DNA of 64,000 nt from the NCBI RefSeq assembly GCF_002150035.1, contig NZ_NETS01000008.1, positions 372,001 through 436,000 of the forward strand, given 5' to 3'. Positions 1 through 7,726 of this stretch are shown here, piece by piece. The notes under the pieces are model-generated. The model made no database searches and was not told the DNA's origin. It was given only the letters and a program-made list of their open reading frames with translations. Source of the stretch: Leptospira venezuelensis. Its GTDB lineage: Bacteria; Spirochaetota; Leptospiria; Leptospirales; Leptospiraceae. Each line of letters begins with the position of its first letter. Position 1 is the stretch's first letter. Both the position numbers and the translations under genes were made by a program.

Positions 1-76
1 AAGTTGCTTGCCGGAGAGAATTGAAGGGAAAATTTCCTGATCTAATTTGTAGTTTAGATATAAACTCAAAGAAATA

Positions 77-754
77 TTGTTTGATTACATGCTGCAAAAA
101 TTAATCGAAAAACTATATATGCTCACTTGGAAAAAGACAAAAAACAAAGAAGAATTGTTAAATCCGGGCTCAAAGTTAAATCTCAAAGAACTACCGTCTC
201 CTCTTCAAAAATTATATTTAATTGCAGATGGGCAAAAGGAAGAATTCCCAAACATATTTTTAGGTCATTCTTTTATGACTTTGTCTGATTCTTTAGAAGC
301 CAAAAAAATATTAGATGAATTGGCAGAAGAGGAAAATTGGGAAAAAGAATGGTGGGACAAAAATTGGTATCCATTCGGAGACGGAGGAACAGGGGACCAT
401 CTTGTTTTAGATAAAGAGACTGGAAAAGTATTAGAATTTATTCACGATTCTGAAGATAGACCTGAATATGCTGACTCAATAGAAAACTATCTAAAAGATC
501 TGATCGAAGGACTGGAATCTGGGAAATTTTATTTTGATCCTAAATTAGGAATTTTTAATACGGAACAACCAAAAACTTTCAAACCGGAAAAATCTAAAAT
601 CAATTGGAAAGAATTTTGGCTGGATGTAATATTATGTGATAAACCCAGAGGTTTCGGATTTACCGGACGAATTATCCAAACATTTGTTTTTATATTCTAT
701 GTTTGTCTAGTATTTTTATTCAAATGGATCTATTCCCACTATATTAGCAAATAA
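77..754 (+). CDS. SMI1/KNR4 (SUKH) family protein with C-terminal membrane anchor
   Basis: A SUKH-type domain spans about residues 36-146. It shows the family's LPSPLQKLYLIADGQ segment (40-53) and the WYPFGDGGTGDHLVLD core (97-112), followed by the E/D-rich EFIHDSEDRPEY stretch. SUKH proteins are often immunity proteins of polymorphic toxins or regulatory scaffolds. Unusually, a hydrophobic helix at about 199-218 would anchor this copy in the membrane with the domain on the cytoplasmic side. The start is uncertain: TTG at 77 has a weak purine run before it, and in-frame ATG codons lie at 89 and 119. No toxin gene is visible downstream, and the upstream neighbour is outside the window. Family call firm; role unknown. 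Confidence 0.75.
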   Translation: MFDYMLQKLIEKLYMLTWKKTKNKEELLNPGSKLNLKELPSPLQKLYLIADGQKEEFPNIFLGHSFMTLSDSLEAKKILDELAEEENWEKEWWDKNWYPFGDGGTGDHLVLDKETGKVLEFIHDSEDRPEYADSIENYLKDLIEGLESGKFYFDPKLGIFNTEQPKTFKPEKSKINWKEFWLDVILCDKPRGFGFTGRIIQTFVFIFYVCLVFLFKWIYSHYISK

Positions 755-807
755 ATAGATTCGAATAATCAGCTTTCCTTACTTATCTTAAAATAATAAA
801 AAATCCT

Positions 808-843
808 ATGATTACTAGTTTCTATATAGATACTAGTAATCAT
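808..843. promoter_or_regulatory. 36-bp near-perfect palindrome overlapping the srkA start codon
   Basis: Twelve-base arms ATGATTACTAGT (808-819) and ACTAGTAATCAT (832-843) flank TCTATATAGA, itself palindromic. Only the 820/831 pair is mismatched, so 17 of 18 pairs match. The last two palindrome bases are the first two bases of the srkA ATG (842-844). No Shine-Dalgarno sequence is visible between palindrome and start. It could be a protein operator or an RNA hairpin that hides the start codon. Confidence 0.7.
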
Positions 844-1894
844 GGAAACTCCAGGCAAAGAATTCTACAATCGACTCGATATAGATTCCGTTTTATCAGC
901 GGTCGAAGACGCTGGATTTTCAGTTTCAGGACATTGCCTTGCATTAAACAGTTTAGAGAACAGAGTCTATGATGTTGGCTTAGAAGAAGGTGGAAGACTC
1001 GTAGTAAAATTTTACCGCCCAGGACGCTGGACTCTTAATCAAATATTAGAAGAGCATTCTTTTTTAAAGGAATTGGAAGAAGGAGAGATCCCTGTTGTAG
1101 CTCCTCTACCCTTAGAAAACGGAGTTACTGTCAGAGAAACAAAAGAAATTTATTATACGATCTGGCCTCTCCAAAAAGGAAGATTGGTAGAAGAACTAGA
1201 CAAAAACAATTTGATCCAAACCGGAAGATTACTCGCCAGGATCCACAATATTGGATCCTCTAAACCGGCAAAACACAGAGTAGAATACAATCTCAAAAAT
1301 TTCGGAGAGAAACCATTGCGGTTTTTAAAAGAGAAGGAGTTCCTTCCAACTCATCTATGGAAAAGATATGAAGATGCAGCCAACCGGATTTTCAACTCGT
1401 TTTCCGAAGCTTCCAAAGATATGCCATTCCATCGTATCCACGGAGATTGCCATAAAGGAAATTTAATACAAACCGCAGACGGACTTTGTTTTATAGACTT
1501 CGATGATTTTGTGACCGGCCCCGCAGTTCAGGATTTTTGGATGCTTTTACCTTTTGGAGATTCCTCCTCCGAGTATGAAAGAGAGATCTTTTTAGAAGGT
1601 TACAGAGAGTTCCGAGAATTTCGTTCTTCTTGGTTAGATCTTGTGGAACCGTTACGAGGCCTACGTTATATTCATTATTCTGCATGGATCGCGAAACGTT
1701 GGGAAGATCCTTCTTTTCCGAATGCATTTCCTCATTTCGGAACGGAAGAATATTGGGAAAGAGAAACTCAGGATCTGGAAAGATTGGGATCGGATCTTCC
1801 TGTATCTTCTGAAGAAGATGGTAGGAACTCCTTTCAAAAAACGGAAGAATCTGAACTTACAAATAAAGATTTTTTCTGGGATATGGAGGATTAA
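842..1894 (+). CDS. srkA: Stress response kinase A (SrkA/RdoA/YihE family)
   Basis: Aminoglycoside-phosphotransferase-fold Ser/Thr kinase of the SrkA (YihE) group, which in enterobacteria protects cells during envelope and oxidative stress. K56 in VVKFYRP is the likely ATP-binding lysine. HGDCHKGN (200-207) is the catalytic loop with D202, and FIDFDD (217-222) supplies the metal-binding aspartate D219. NSLENRVYDV near the N terminus and the family-typical YIHYSAWIAKRW near the C terminus support full length. The C-terminal tail after about residue 310 is Glu/Ser rich and unlike the core. The start follows a palindrome instead of a ribosome binding site. The gene is convergent with the next one, 9 bp away. 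Confidence 0.88.
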   Translation: METPGKEFYNRLDIDSVLSAVEDAGFSVSGHCLALNSLENRVYDVGLEEGGRLVVKFYRPGRWTLNQILEEHSFLKELEEGEIPVVAPLPLENGVTVRETKEIYYTIWPLQKGRLVEELDKNNLIQTGRLLARIHNIGSSKPAKHRVEYNLKNFGEKPLRFLKEKEFLPTHLWKRYEDAANRIFNSFSEASKDMPFHRIHGDCHKGNLIQTADGLCFIDFDDFVTGPAVQDFWMLLPFGDSSSEYEREIFLEGYREFREFRSSWLDLVEPLRGLRYIHYSAWIAKRWEDPSFPNAFPHFGTEEYWERETQDLERLGSDLPVSSEEDGRNSFQKTEESELTNKDFFWDMED

Positions 1895-1903
1895 GGAATC
1901 TAA

Positions 1904-3079
1904 TTAGCAACCAGTCCAATATTTCTCCCCGATGCGTAAAAATAGATCTCTATCAAGTAAAAAGATTCTTTCTATAAAGGATTCATTTTGAGAGTTTTGG
2001 TCGCTTACCCAAACTTCCGGGACTCCATTTCCATCCATGTCAGTGAGTTTAGTAAAAAAACGTCCGGCGGTCTCAAATCCTTTATCAAATAAATAGGAAA
2101 CTACCTTCTCTTTTCCATCTTCAAGCAAGATGATTAAAAATAACGAATGAAATTCCCCTGTCACCTCATGACGGCTTTCTAAAGTCGCAAAAAGATATTT
2201 TTTCTCAGGAAGACTCCAAAGAGCGGTATGACAATGTTCTCCTGCATCACATTTTAATTCTGGAATTTCCCCTAATTTTTCTTTTGGAGCATATCTAATA
2301 AGTTCTCTGGCAAGTGAATTTAAGATCTTTATATAATCCTTATTTTTCGCTCCATATTCAACCTTTCCCGGAAACAATTTAGGTTGAATATCTCCCTTAA
2401 ATACTAGATCTTCTTTATAAGAAATTTCTGATTCAGAAAGTTTCAGACGTGCGTTGAATGGATATCCAAACCAACATCCGGATTGTTCATCCTGCTTTTC
2501 GTCCAATCTTCTTGCTTTTCCTAATTCTAAGGTTTGTCCTTTCTTAAATGAAAGATACTTTAAGCCTTCCTTAGAACTCACAGAAAATTGTTTATTTTTT
2601 TTCTTATCCCATGGACCAAAGGAAATGATCTCACCCTTATGAATGAACAAATCTAAAATTAGTCCTATATTCTCTCCGGAAAGTTGCGGTTCGGAAACAT
2701 AACCATCATTTCCATAAGGTTTAGATATTGAGTAGATTTCACCAATCCCTTCATTGAACAATAATTTAGCTTTTATTGTTTCTTGTTTAATCCATGCTTT
2801 CGTACCTGATTCAGTTTGGACTATAACCCATCCATATAAATTCCTACGCGGATCGGAAAGAGATTCTAAAATTTTTATCTTTTCTCCTTTCGAAAATCGA
2901 ACGACGACAGAAGCAGATTCGTTCGGAGTTTCATAACCATTCCCATCTTTTCCGGAATAGTAAGTGGTTATTTTAGAAAATTCGCTCTTACGTGCCTCTT
3001 CCGGTGAAATAGTTTTTTGAGGTAGGCAGTTCGAAAAATGGAATAATAGAAGTACAAGTAAGACTTTAATATTGCTCAT
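1904..3079 (-). CDS. SH3-domain lipoprotein, function unknown
   Basis: The N terminus MSNIKVLLVLLLFHFSNC is a lipoprotein signal with C18 as the likely lipidated residue; the FSNC lipobox is of the relaxed spirochete type. A bacterial SH3 domain fits residues about 38-104 (SASVVVRFSKGEKIKILE, GWVIVQTESGTKAWI). The C-terminal third ends with TDMDGNGVPEVWVSD, which resembles an FG-GAP/calcium-binding repeat seen in Leptospira lipoproteins. A substrate cannot be named. No clear Shine-Dalgarno precedes the ATG, but a TATACT hexamer lies 10 nt upstream on the coding strand, so the transcript may be nearly leaderless. Confidence 0.7.
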   Translation of the reverse strand: MSNIKVLLVLLLFHFSNCLPQKTISPEEARKSEFSKITTYYSGKDGNGYETPNESASVVVRFSKGEKIKILESLSDPRRNLYGWVIVQTESGTKAWIKQETIKAKLLFNEGIGEIYSISKPYGNDGYVSEPQLSGENIGLILDLFIHKGEIISFGPWDKKKNKQFSVSSKEGLKYLSFKKGQTLELGKARRLDEKQDEQSGCWFGYPFNARLKLSESEISYKEDLVFKGDIQPKLFPGKVEYGAKNKDYIKILNSLARELIRYAPKEKLGEIPELKCDAGEHCHTALWSLPEKKYLFATLESRHEVTGEFHSLFLIILLEDGKEKVVSYLFDKGFETAGRFFTKLTDMDGNGVPEVWVSDQNSQNESFIERIFLLDRDLFLRIGEKYWTGC

Positions 3080-3265
3080 GGACTTGGTCAGTATATTGCT
3101 CTGCGTCTAGTATACAGACAAAAAATTGATATAGCTCTAACATTGAGCCAAAAAGGATTCCTATTCTCTGCATTTCTGGTGCCTTCTCCCCTTTGTCGAA
3201 GTTACTACAAAATTTCCTATGGACCCTGATTTCAAGATTGCCGATCTTCTCCTTTTTCTTTTTTT

Positions 3266-3284
3266 TTTGAGATTGACTCTCAAA
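3266..3284. promoter_or_regulatory. Fur/PerR-box-like inverted repeat upstream of hemO
   Basis: TTTGAGATTGACTCTCAAA is a 19-bp palindrome with a single mismatched pair (3273/3277) around a central G. The inner 15 bases have the 7-1-7 form of Fur-family boxes (TGAGATT-G-ACTCTCA). It lies 43 bp before the heme oxygenase ATG, and its centre contains TTGACT, a possible -35 element. Iron control of heme oxygenase is established in many bacteria; binding here is inferred. Confidence 0.5.
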
Positions 3285-3327
3285 CCTAAAATCACAGCTT
3301 TGTCACAGTATTGTCAGGAGACACCCC

Positions 3328-4008
3328 ATGAGCCTAGCCCAAGCATTAAGAGACGGAACCTCCGAATCTCATACCATTGCAGAAAACAACGCATTCATTC
3401 GCTGCTTTATGAAAGGAGTATTGGAGCCCAAAAGTTACGCCAAACATTTGGAATCTTTCTATTTCGTTTATGCAGCAATGGAAGAAGAGCTAGAAAATAA
3501 AAAAGACCATTCAATCGTAGGAAAGATCAGATTCCCTGAATTATATAGAAAAGGAATGATCGAAAAGGATTTAGCACACTTTTTCCAGCCAGGACATTCT
3601 CCAAAGGCGACTCCAGCTACGGAAGCTTACGTAAAACATATTAGAGAAACTGCAAATACTTCTCCCGAATTATTAGTGGCTCATAGTTATGTTCGTTATT
3701 TAGGAGATCTTTCTGGCGGACAGATCTTGAAAAGAGTAGCAGCCAAAGCTTTGGGAATAGAAGGAACATCAGGTCTGGACTTTTACGAATTTCCTGAAAT
3801 TTCCAGCCCGAAAGATTTTAAGGATAAATATAGAAATACCTTAGATTCTCTTTCTCTCTCCGATTCCGAAAAAGAAAAAATCGTACAAGAGGCTAATGAA
3901 GTTTTTAAACTGAACGGGAAAATTTTCGATGAGTTAGAAGAAACTTTGATCTCCTCCATAGGCAAAGCCAAATTCGAAGAAGTTTTAGCGAGTCCTGCGA
4001 GGCACTGA
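3328..4008 (+). CDS. hemO: Heme oxygenase (biliverdin-producing)
   Basis: Cleaves heme to biliverdin, CO and Fe2+, releasing iron from host or environmental heme. H15 in TSESHTIAEN is the proximal heme ligand. The distal-helix motif YLGDLSGGQ (124-132) with its flexible glycines is intact. Length (226 residues) matches bacterial and mammalian-type heme oxygenases. A strong AGGAG (3316-3320) sits 7 nt before the ATG. A Fur-like palindrome lies just upstream. An MFS transporter starts 3 nt after the stop, so the two are probably co-transcribed. Confidence 0.95.
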   Translation: MSLAQALRDGTSESHTIAENNAFIRCFMKGVLEPKSYAKHLESFYFVYAAMEEELENKKDHSIVGKIRFPELYRKGMIEKDLAHFFQPGHSPKATPATEAYVKHIRETANTSPELLVAHSYVRYLGDLSGGQILKRVAAKALGIEGTSGLDFYEFPEISSPKDFKDKYRNTLDSLSLSDSEKEKIVQEANEVFKLNGKIFDELEETLISSIGKAKFEEVLASPARH

Positions 4009-4011
4009 TTT

Positions 4012-5262
4012 TTGTTAAAAGTATCAGCCAAAAAAGAATCCTCCTCTCTTGGGGTGGATTCTTTTCCCTGGATCACATTATCCTTCATCTTTTTAGCTAT
4101 GCTTCCGGTTACGATGATCGTGCCTGTATATAAAGAGATCATAAAAGATAGATTGGGTGGCACCGGCTACGGAGTGGCTTGGTTCCAAAGTTCCGCGATG
4201 CTTGGTTCCTTTTTATTTTCACCTTTAGCAGGATGGCTATCGGATAGATTAGGAACCAGAAAAAAATTAATCGGAACTTTTGCTATATTGGATGCATTTT
4301 TATTAGCCCTTCTCCCTTTTATGCCAAATACCTCTTCTCTTTTTGTTTTGAGATTTTTAGAAGGAGGAGCACATATCTTTGTGATAGGTTTACTCCTCAC
4401 TTGTATTTCAGATAAAGAGAAGGACCAAACATCTATTTTTTATAATAAAGGAATTTTATTCGGATTAGGTGGAACACTTCTTACATTAGGAGGGGGAGTT
4501 GGCCAATCCCTTGGATTTTTAGGTAATAAGAACCCTCTTCTACCCTTTTTTGTAGGAGGATTTATTCTTTTGGCTTTGGGAATTTTATCTTTTTTCCTTT
4601 TAGAAGAAGGTAATCTCAAAAAATCAGAATGGGAAGGTTGGCAAAAAACAAAAACAGCTTTGACTCTTTCTCCTTTATTACTCATTCCTATCGCTTTTCA
4701 TTTTGTGGATCGATTTACCGTAGGATATTTTTTAAGTTCTTTAAATTTACATTTGAGAGAGGATTTAGGATTTTCTCCGGGTCAAGTAGGTGGACTCTTC
4801 GGAGTCATGTTCTTGTTGATGAGCGTGTTATCTCTGCCTGCAGCACTACTTTCTAAAAGATGGAATTCCATCTCTTTAGTTTGGATTGGTTCCTTTATTT
4901 ATGGAATTGCACAAGCGAGTACCGGATTTTTAAAAACTTCGACAGAATTATATGTATCCATGATCGCTTGTGGAATAGGAGCCGGGATAATGTATGTACC
5001 TGCAATGAGACTCGCTTCATCACTCGCGCCCAAAGGTTTTAATGCAAGTATCATGACTGTATTTACGGGACTCGGGTCTTTAGGATTTCTTTTAGGACCT
5101 TTGGTTTCCATCTCCGTTCAAGAATCTTTCAGCCATATTTACAACAAAAGTCAGGGTCTTGAATTTACAGGAATCCTGTATGGAGCATTAGAAATTTTAT
5201 TGGTTTTAGCCACACTCCCCCTATTATCTAAATTTTTGGATAAAGAAAAAAGACTTGATTAA
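4012..5262 (+). CDS. MFS transporter, downstream partner of hemO
   Basis: Twelve hydrophobic segments and the MFS motif A GWLSDRLGTRKK (74-85) between TM2 and TM3 identify a major facilitator. The chosen TTG start is supported by GAGG (3999-4002) 9 nt upstream, inside the end of hemO; no ATG fits the N terminus. The tight spacing behind hemO suggests export of a heme-breakdown product or a toxic compound, but that is only inference from position. The substrate is unknown. Its stop codon lies inside the TetR operator of the next gene. Confidence 0.85.
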   Translation: MLKVSAKKESSSLGVDSFPWITLSFIFLAMLPVTMIVPVYKEIIKDRLGGTGYGVAWFQSSAMLGSFLFSPLAGWLSDRLGTRKKLIGTFAILDAFLLALLPFMPNTSSLFVLRFLEGGAHIFVIGLLLTCISDKEKDQTSIFYNKGILFGLGGTLLTLGGGVGQSLGFLGNKNPLLPFFVGGFILLALGILSFFLLEEGNLKKSEWEGWQKTKTALTLSPLLLIPIAFHFVDRFTVGYFLSSLNLHLREDLGFSPGQVGGLFGVMFLLMSVLSLPAALLSKRWNSISLVWIGSFIYGIAQASTGFLKTSTELYVSMIACGIGAGIMYVPAMRLASSLAPKGFNASIMTVFTGLGSLGFLLGPLVSISVQESFSHIYNKSQGLEFTGILYGALEILLVLATLPLLSKFLDKEKRLD

Positions 5263-5284
5263 TACAACCGAATGGTCGTATTAA
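5255..5284 (+). promoter_or_regulatory. TetR operator and promoter with leaderless start
   Basis: TTAATACAACC (5259-5269) and GGTCGTATTAA (5274-5284) form an 11-bp inverted repeat with one mismatch and a GAAT spacer. A promoter can be read through it: TTGATT (5255-5260), 18 bp, TATTAA (5279-5284). The TetR ATG begins at 5291, 6 nt after the -10, with no room for a ribosome binding site. The layout predicts an autoregulated leaderless transcript. Confidence 0.7.
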
Positions 5285-5290
5285 TTCCAT

Positions 5291-5896
5291 ATGAAAATCA
5301 GTGCAGAATCTGCAAAGGAGAAGAGGAATACTCTTATCCAAAAGGGTATTGATCGTTTTCGCAAATTTGGATATTCCGCAACAGGTATCCAGGAAATTGC
5401 AAATGAGGCAGAAATTCCGAAAGCTTCCTTTTATAATTACTTTCCTACAAAGCAGGATTTTGCTTCCGAAGCCTTGGCATACTATTCTGAAAATGCAATT
5501 CTATGGAATGAAAAGATCCTTCAAAAGACAAAAGAAGATCCAATTTCTTCTCTATTAAACCTATATAAAGAAAGGATCAAACTAGAGAAAAAACTCTTAA
5601 AAGAAGGAGTTTCTTGTTTGGTTAACGTATTCGGCCAGGAATTAGGGTATTCTGAACCTTCTCTCCAAAAGCCTTTTCAAAACTATTTTGATTCTGCTTT
5701 AGATCAATTAGCTTCTATTATCCAAAAGGTAAGGACATTCAAAAAACTAAATATATCAGGATCAGATAGAGAATTCGCATTGTTTTTGGAATCCTCATGG
5801 AGAGGTGCGATGCTTGTAACAAGAGCCATGGGTTCCTTGGAACCTGCGGAAAACTTTTACAAATATCTAATACAAATTTTAGGTCATAAGGAATAA
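5291..5896 (+). CDS. TetR/AcrR family transcriptional regulator
   Basis: The N-terminal helix-turn-helix (residues about 10-60) includes GYSATGIQEIANEAEIPKAS and the signature FYNYFPTKQDF. The C-terminal ligand domain contains SCLVNVFGQELGYSEPSLQ, a pattern of the NemR/AcuR-like branch that senses small reactive or acyl compounds. An 11-bp inverted repeat directly in front of the ATG is its likely own operator and may also affect the flanking genes. The thioesterase gene follows 3 nt after its stop, so both form one unit. Confidence 0.88.
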   Translation: MKISAESAKEKRNTLIQKGIDRFRKFGYSATGIQEIANEAEIPKASFYNYFPTKQDFASEALAYYSENAILWNEKILQKTKEDPISSLLNLYKERIKLEKKLLKEGVSCLVNVFGQELGYSEPSLQKPFQNYFDSALDQLASIIQKVRTFKKLNISGSDREFALFLESSWRGAMLVTRAMGSLEPAENFYKYLIQILGHKE

Positions 5897-5899
5897 GAT

Positions 5900-6310
5900 A
5901 TGGAAACCGTAGGAACGCAAAAAATCAGAGAAGGTCATAAACATTCTTTAAACGTAAGATGGGACGAGTTAGATGCAAATAGACATGTGAATAATAAAAA
6001 CTACCAAGGATATCTGGATGAGGCCAGAATGAGAGCTATGAGAGATTGGGGAGCTCCTATGGAAGAATTTGCAGATAAAGGTTTTGGTCCAGTAATCTTG
6101 AATTTGAATCTAAAATTTATAAAGGAAATCTCGTATCCGGAAGAAATCATTATAGAGTCAGATCTTGTTTTGACTTCCCCTACAAGAGCAGTCTTTGAAC
6201 AAAAAATAGTTTTGTCAAATGGTAAGATTGCCTGTCATGCAAGTACTGAGCGGACTTTGTTGGACCTGAATCGCAAACGTCCTGCTAAGTTTTTAGATGT
6301 TCTTAAATAG
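5900..6310 (+). CDS. Acyl-CoA thioesterase, 4HBT hotdog fold
   Basis: A single hotdog domain of the 4-hydroxybenzoyl-CoA thioesterase type. VRWDELDANRHVNNKNYQGY (19-38) carries the family's catalytic aspartate D25 and the HVNN motif. Length (136 residues) is standard, and the protein is probably cytoplasmic. It hydrolyses an acyl-CoA thioester; the acyl group cannot be inferred. It lies 3 nt behind the TetR gene, so acyl-CoA or aldehyde stress may be the signal of the pair (inference). Confidence 0.85.
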   Translation: METVGTQKIREGHKHSLNVRWDELDANRHVNNKNYQGYLDEARMRAMRDWGAPMEEFADKGFGPVILNLNLKFIKEISYPEEIIIESDLVLTSPTRAVFEQKIVLSNGKIACHASTERTLLDLNRKRPAKFLDVLK

Positions 6311-6562
6311 AAAGTGTTTATATACACTACTTCTAACCTCAGAGATTTTTAAGAAATCTTTCATATCCCGTTTGAGGTAAGCATACATTTATTTCTCGAA
6401 TATTATAAGTTAGATGTGCCTAAATAGGTTGATCAGACCAATATTCGTTTTTTTTACATTACTTTTTACATAAATAATTGTGATAAAAACAGGGTTCTGA
6501 ATTTAATCCTAATTAACCTAAACGTTACCCGCTTTTTATTAAAGCAAGTCGAGGTATTTCTT

Positions 6563-7642
6563 TTGAGATATATTAATTGTTGGATCTTACTTTGTGTATT
6601 TTTATTAAGTTCTTCCGTATACTCGAAAGACTCTGATCAAACGACGGAAGGATATACTCTTTCTAAAATTAGGATCACAAACGTTTCCGTAGACTCAGCG
6701 ACCGCAAATAACGCAATGAGTCTTACAAATTCTAGATTTATCAACCAACTAAATTCAGGTACGAATGAATTCGTAAAACCTAATATTTCAAATTTCCAAG
6801 GAAAGGGAATAGAATGGGAAACAGATATCAGGCATAGTAATTTTATTAGAACAACTTATTTTCTATCTCACGCGGACTTAAGCTCAGGCGGTAACAAGCT
6901 TAATGATTTATCAACACTAAGTTTCCAACCGCTGATGGGCTCCCAGGTGAATATCACCGATCTATCCTTCAGGACCTATTCCAGTAATAGATTGATAACT
7001 TCTAGGGTTGCTTTTCTTACAGATTTTTTCTTTTTCGAGAAATCCCCTAATAAATATCTAGAAAATTTAGCATTTCGTATCGGTGTAGAGGCTTACGGAA
7101 ACACCTTTAGCACTTCTTCAAAACCTTATCCATATGTTGGAGTTTCCAATGGAATGCCTTATTCCGGGATCGATGCATTGAATAGCGAAAAGATCAAGTT
7201 TACGGAAACTTTCGGAAATGCAGTGATTGGATTTAATTATAAACTCAATGTATCTCCGACTTCTAGTTTTGATTTCGGCTTCGAATACTTTAAAAGTTTC
7301 GCAAATGATTCCAAATATGAAAATAAATTTATCTCCGTATCGACAGCACTCCCTATCCCAATTTCTTCGAAATCAGATGGACTCGTAAAAAGTGAGTTAG
7401 AAGGTTTCCGAGCATCTTTAGGCTACAGATATGATATCAATGAAATTACTTTTTTAAGAATTTCATTCGCATATCAAGATTCTACACAAAAAGTCAAAAA
7501 GGCTGATATAGGGTCTACTAATCTGGGGTTCGTAAGCGATTCAACCCAGTTATTGGCAGCCTTTGCTTCTCCTATGGGTCCTTTTCCAAACTCGAGAGAT
7601 ACTAGATCTCAAGTCGGAATCGAATTCGGTTATAAATATTAA
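6563..7642 (+). CDS. Secreted, probable outer-membrane beta-barrel protein
   Basis: Not a family I recognise. The TTG start is supported by GAGG (6551-6554) 8 nt upstream. Residues 1-22 form a signal peptide ending near VYSK. The rest is rich in Ser, Asn and aromatic residues with alternating short strands (for example SPTSSFDFGFEYFKSF and EITFLRISFAYQD) and ends in GIEFGYKY, an aromatic C terminus common in barrels. The 252-bp gap before it is AT rich, contains two short weak hairpins (6313-6328 and around 6343-6359), and shows no other gene. It is followed by two lipoprotein genes on the same strand. Confidence 0.6.
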   Translation: MRYINCWILLCVFLLSSSVYSKDSDQTTEGYTLSKIRITNVSVDSATANNAMSLTNSRFINQLNSGTNEFVKPNISNFQGKGIEWETDIRHSNFIRTTYFLSHADLSSGGNKLNDLSTLSFQPLMGSQVNITDLSFRTYSSNRLITSRVAFLTDFFFFEKSPNKYLENLAFRIGVEAYGNTFSTSSKPYPYVGVSNGMPYSGIDALNSEKIKFTETFGNAVIGFNYKLNVSPTSSFDFGFEYFKSFANDSKYENKFISVSTALPIPISSKSDGLVKSELEGFRASLGYRYDINEITFLRISFAYQDSTQKVKKADIGSTNLGFVSDSTQLLAAFASPMGPFPNSRDTRSQVGIEFGYKY

Positions 7643-7726
7643 GAACGGGGCATATCAATTTTGGAACCAGAAAAGTTTAATAAATTGTCAGAAAGTTTTT
7701 CAAAATTCCCGAAAAAAGGAAACAAG

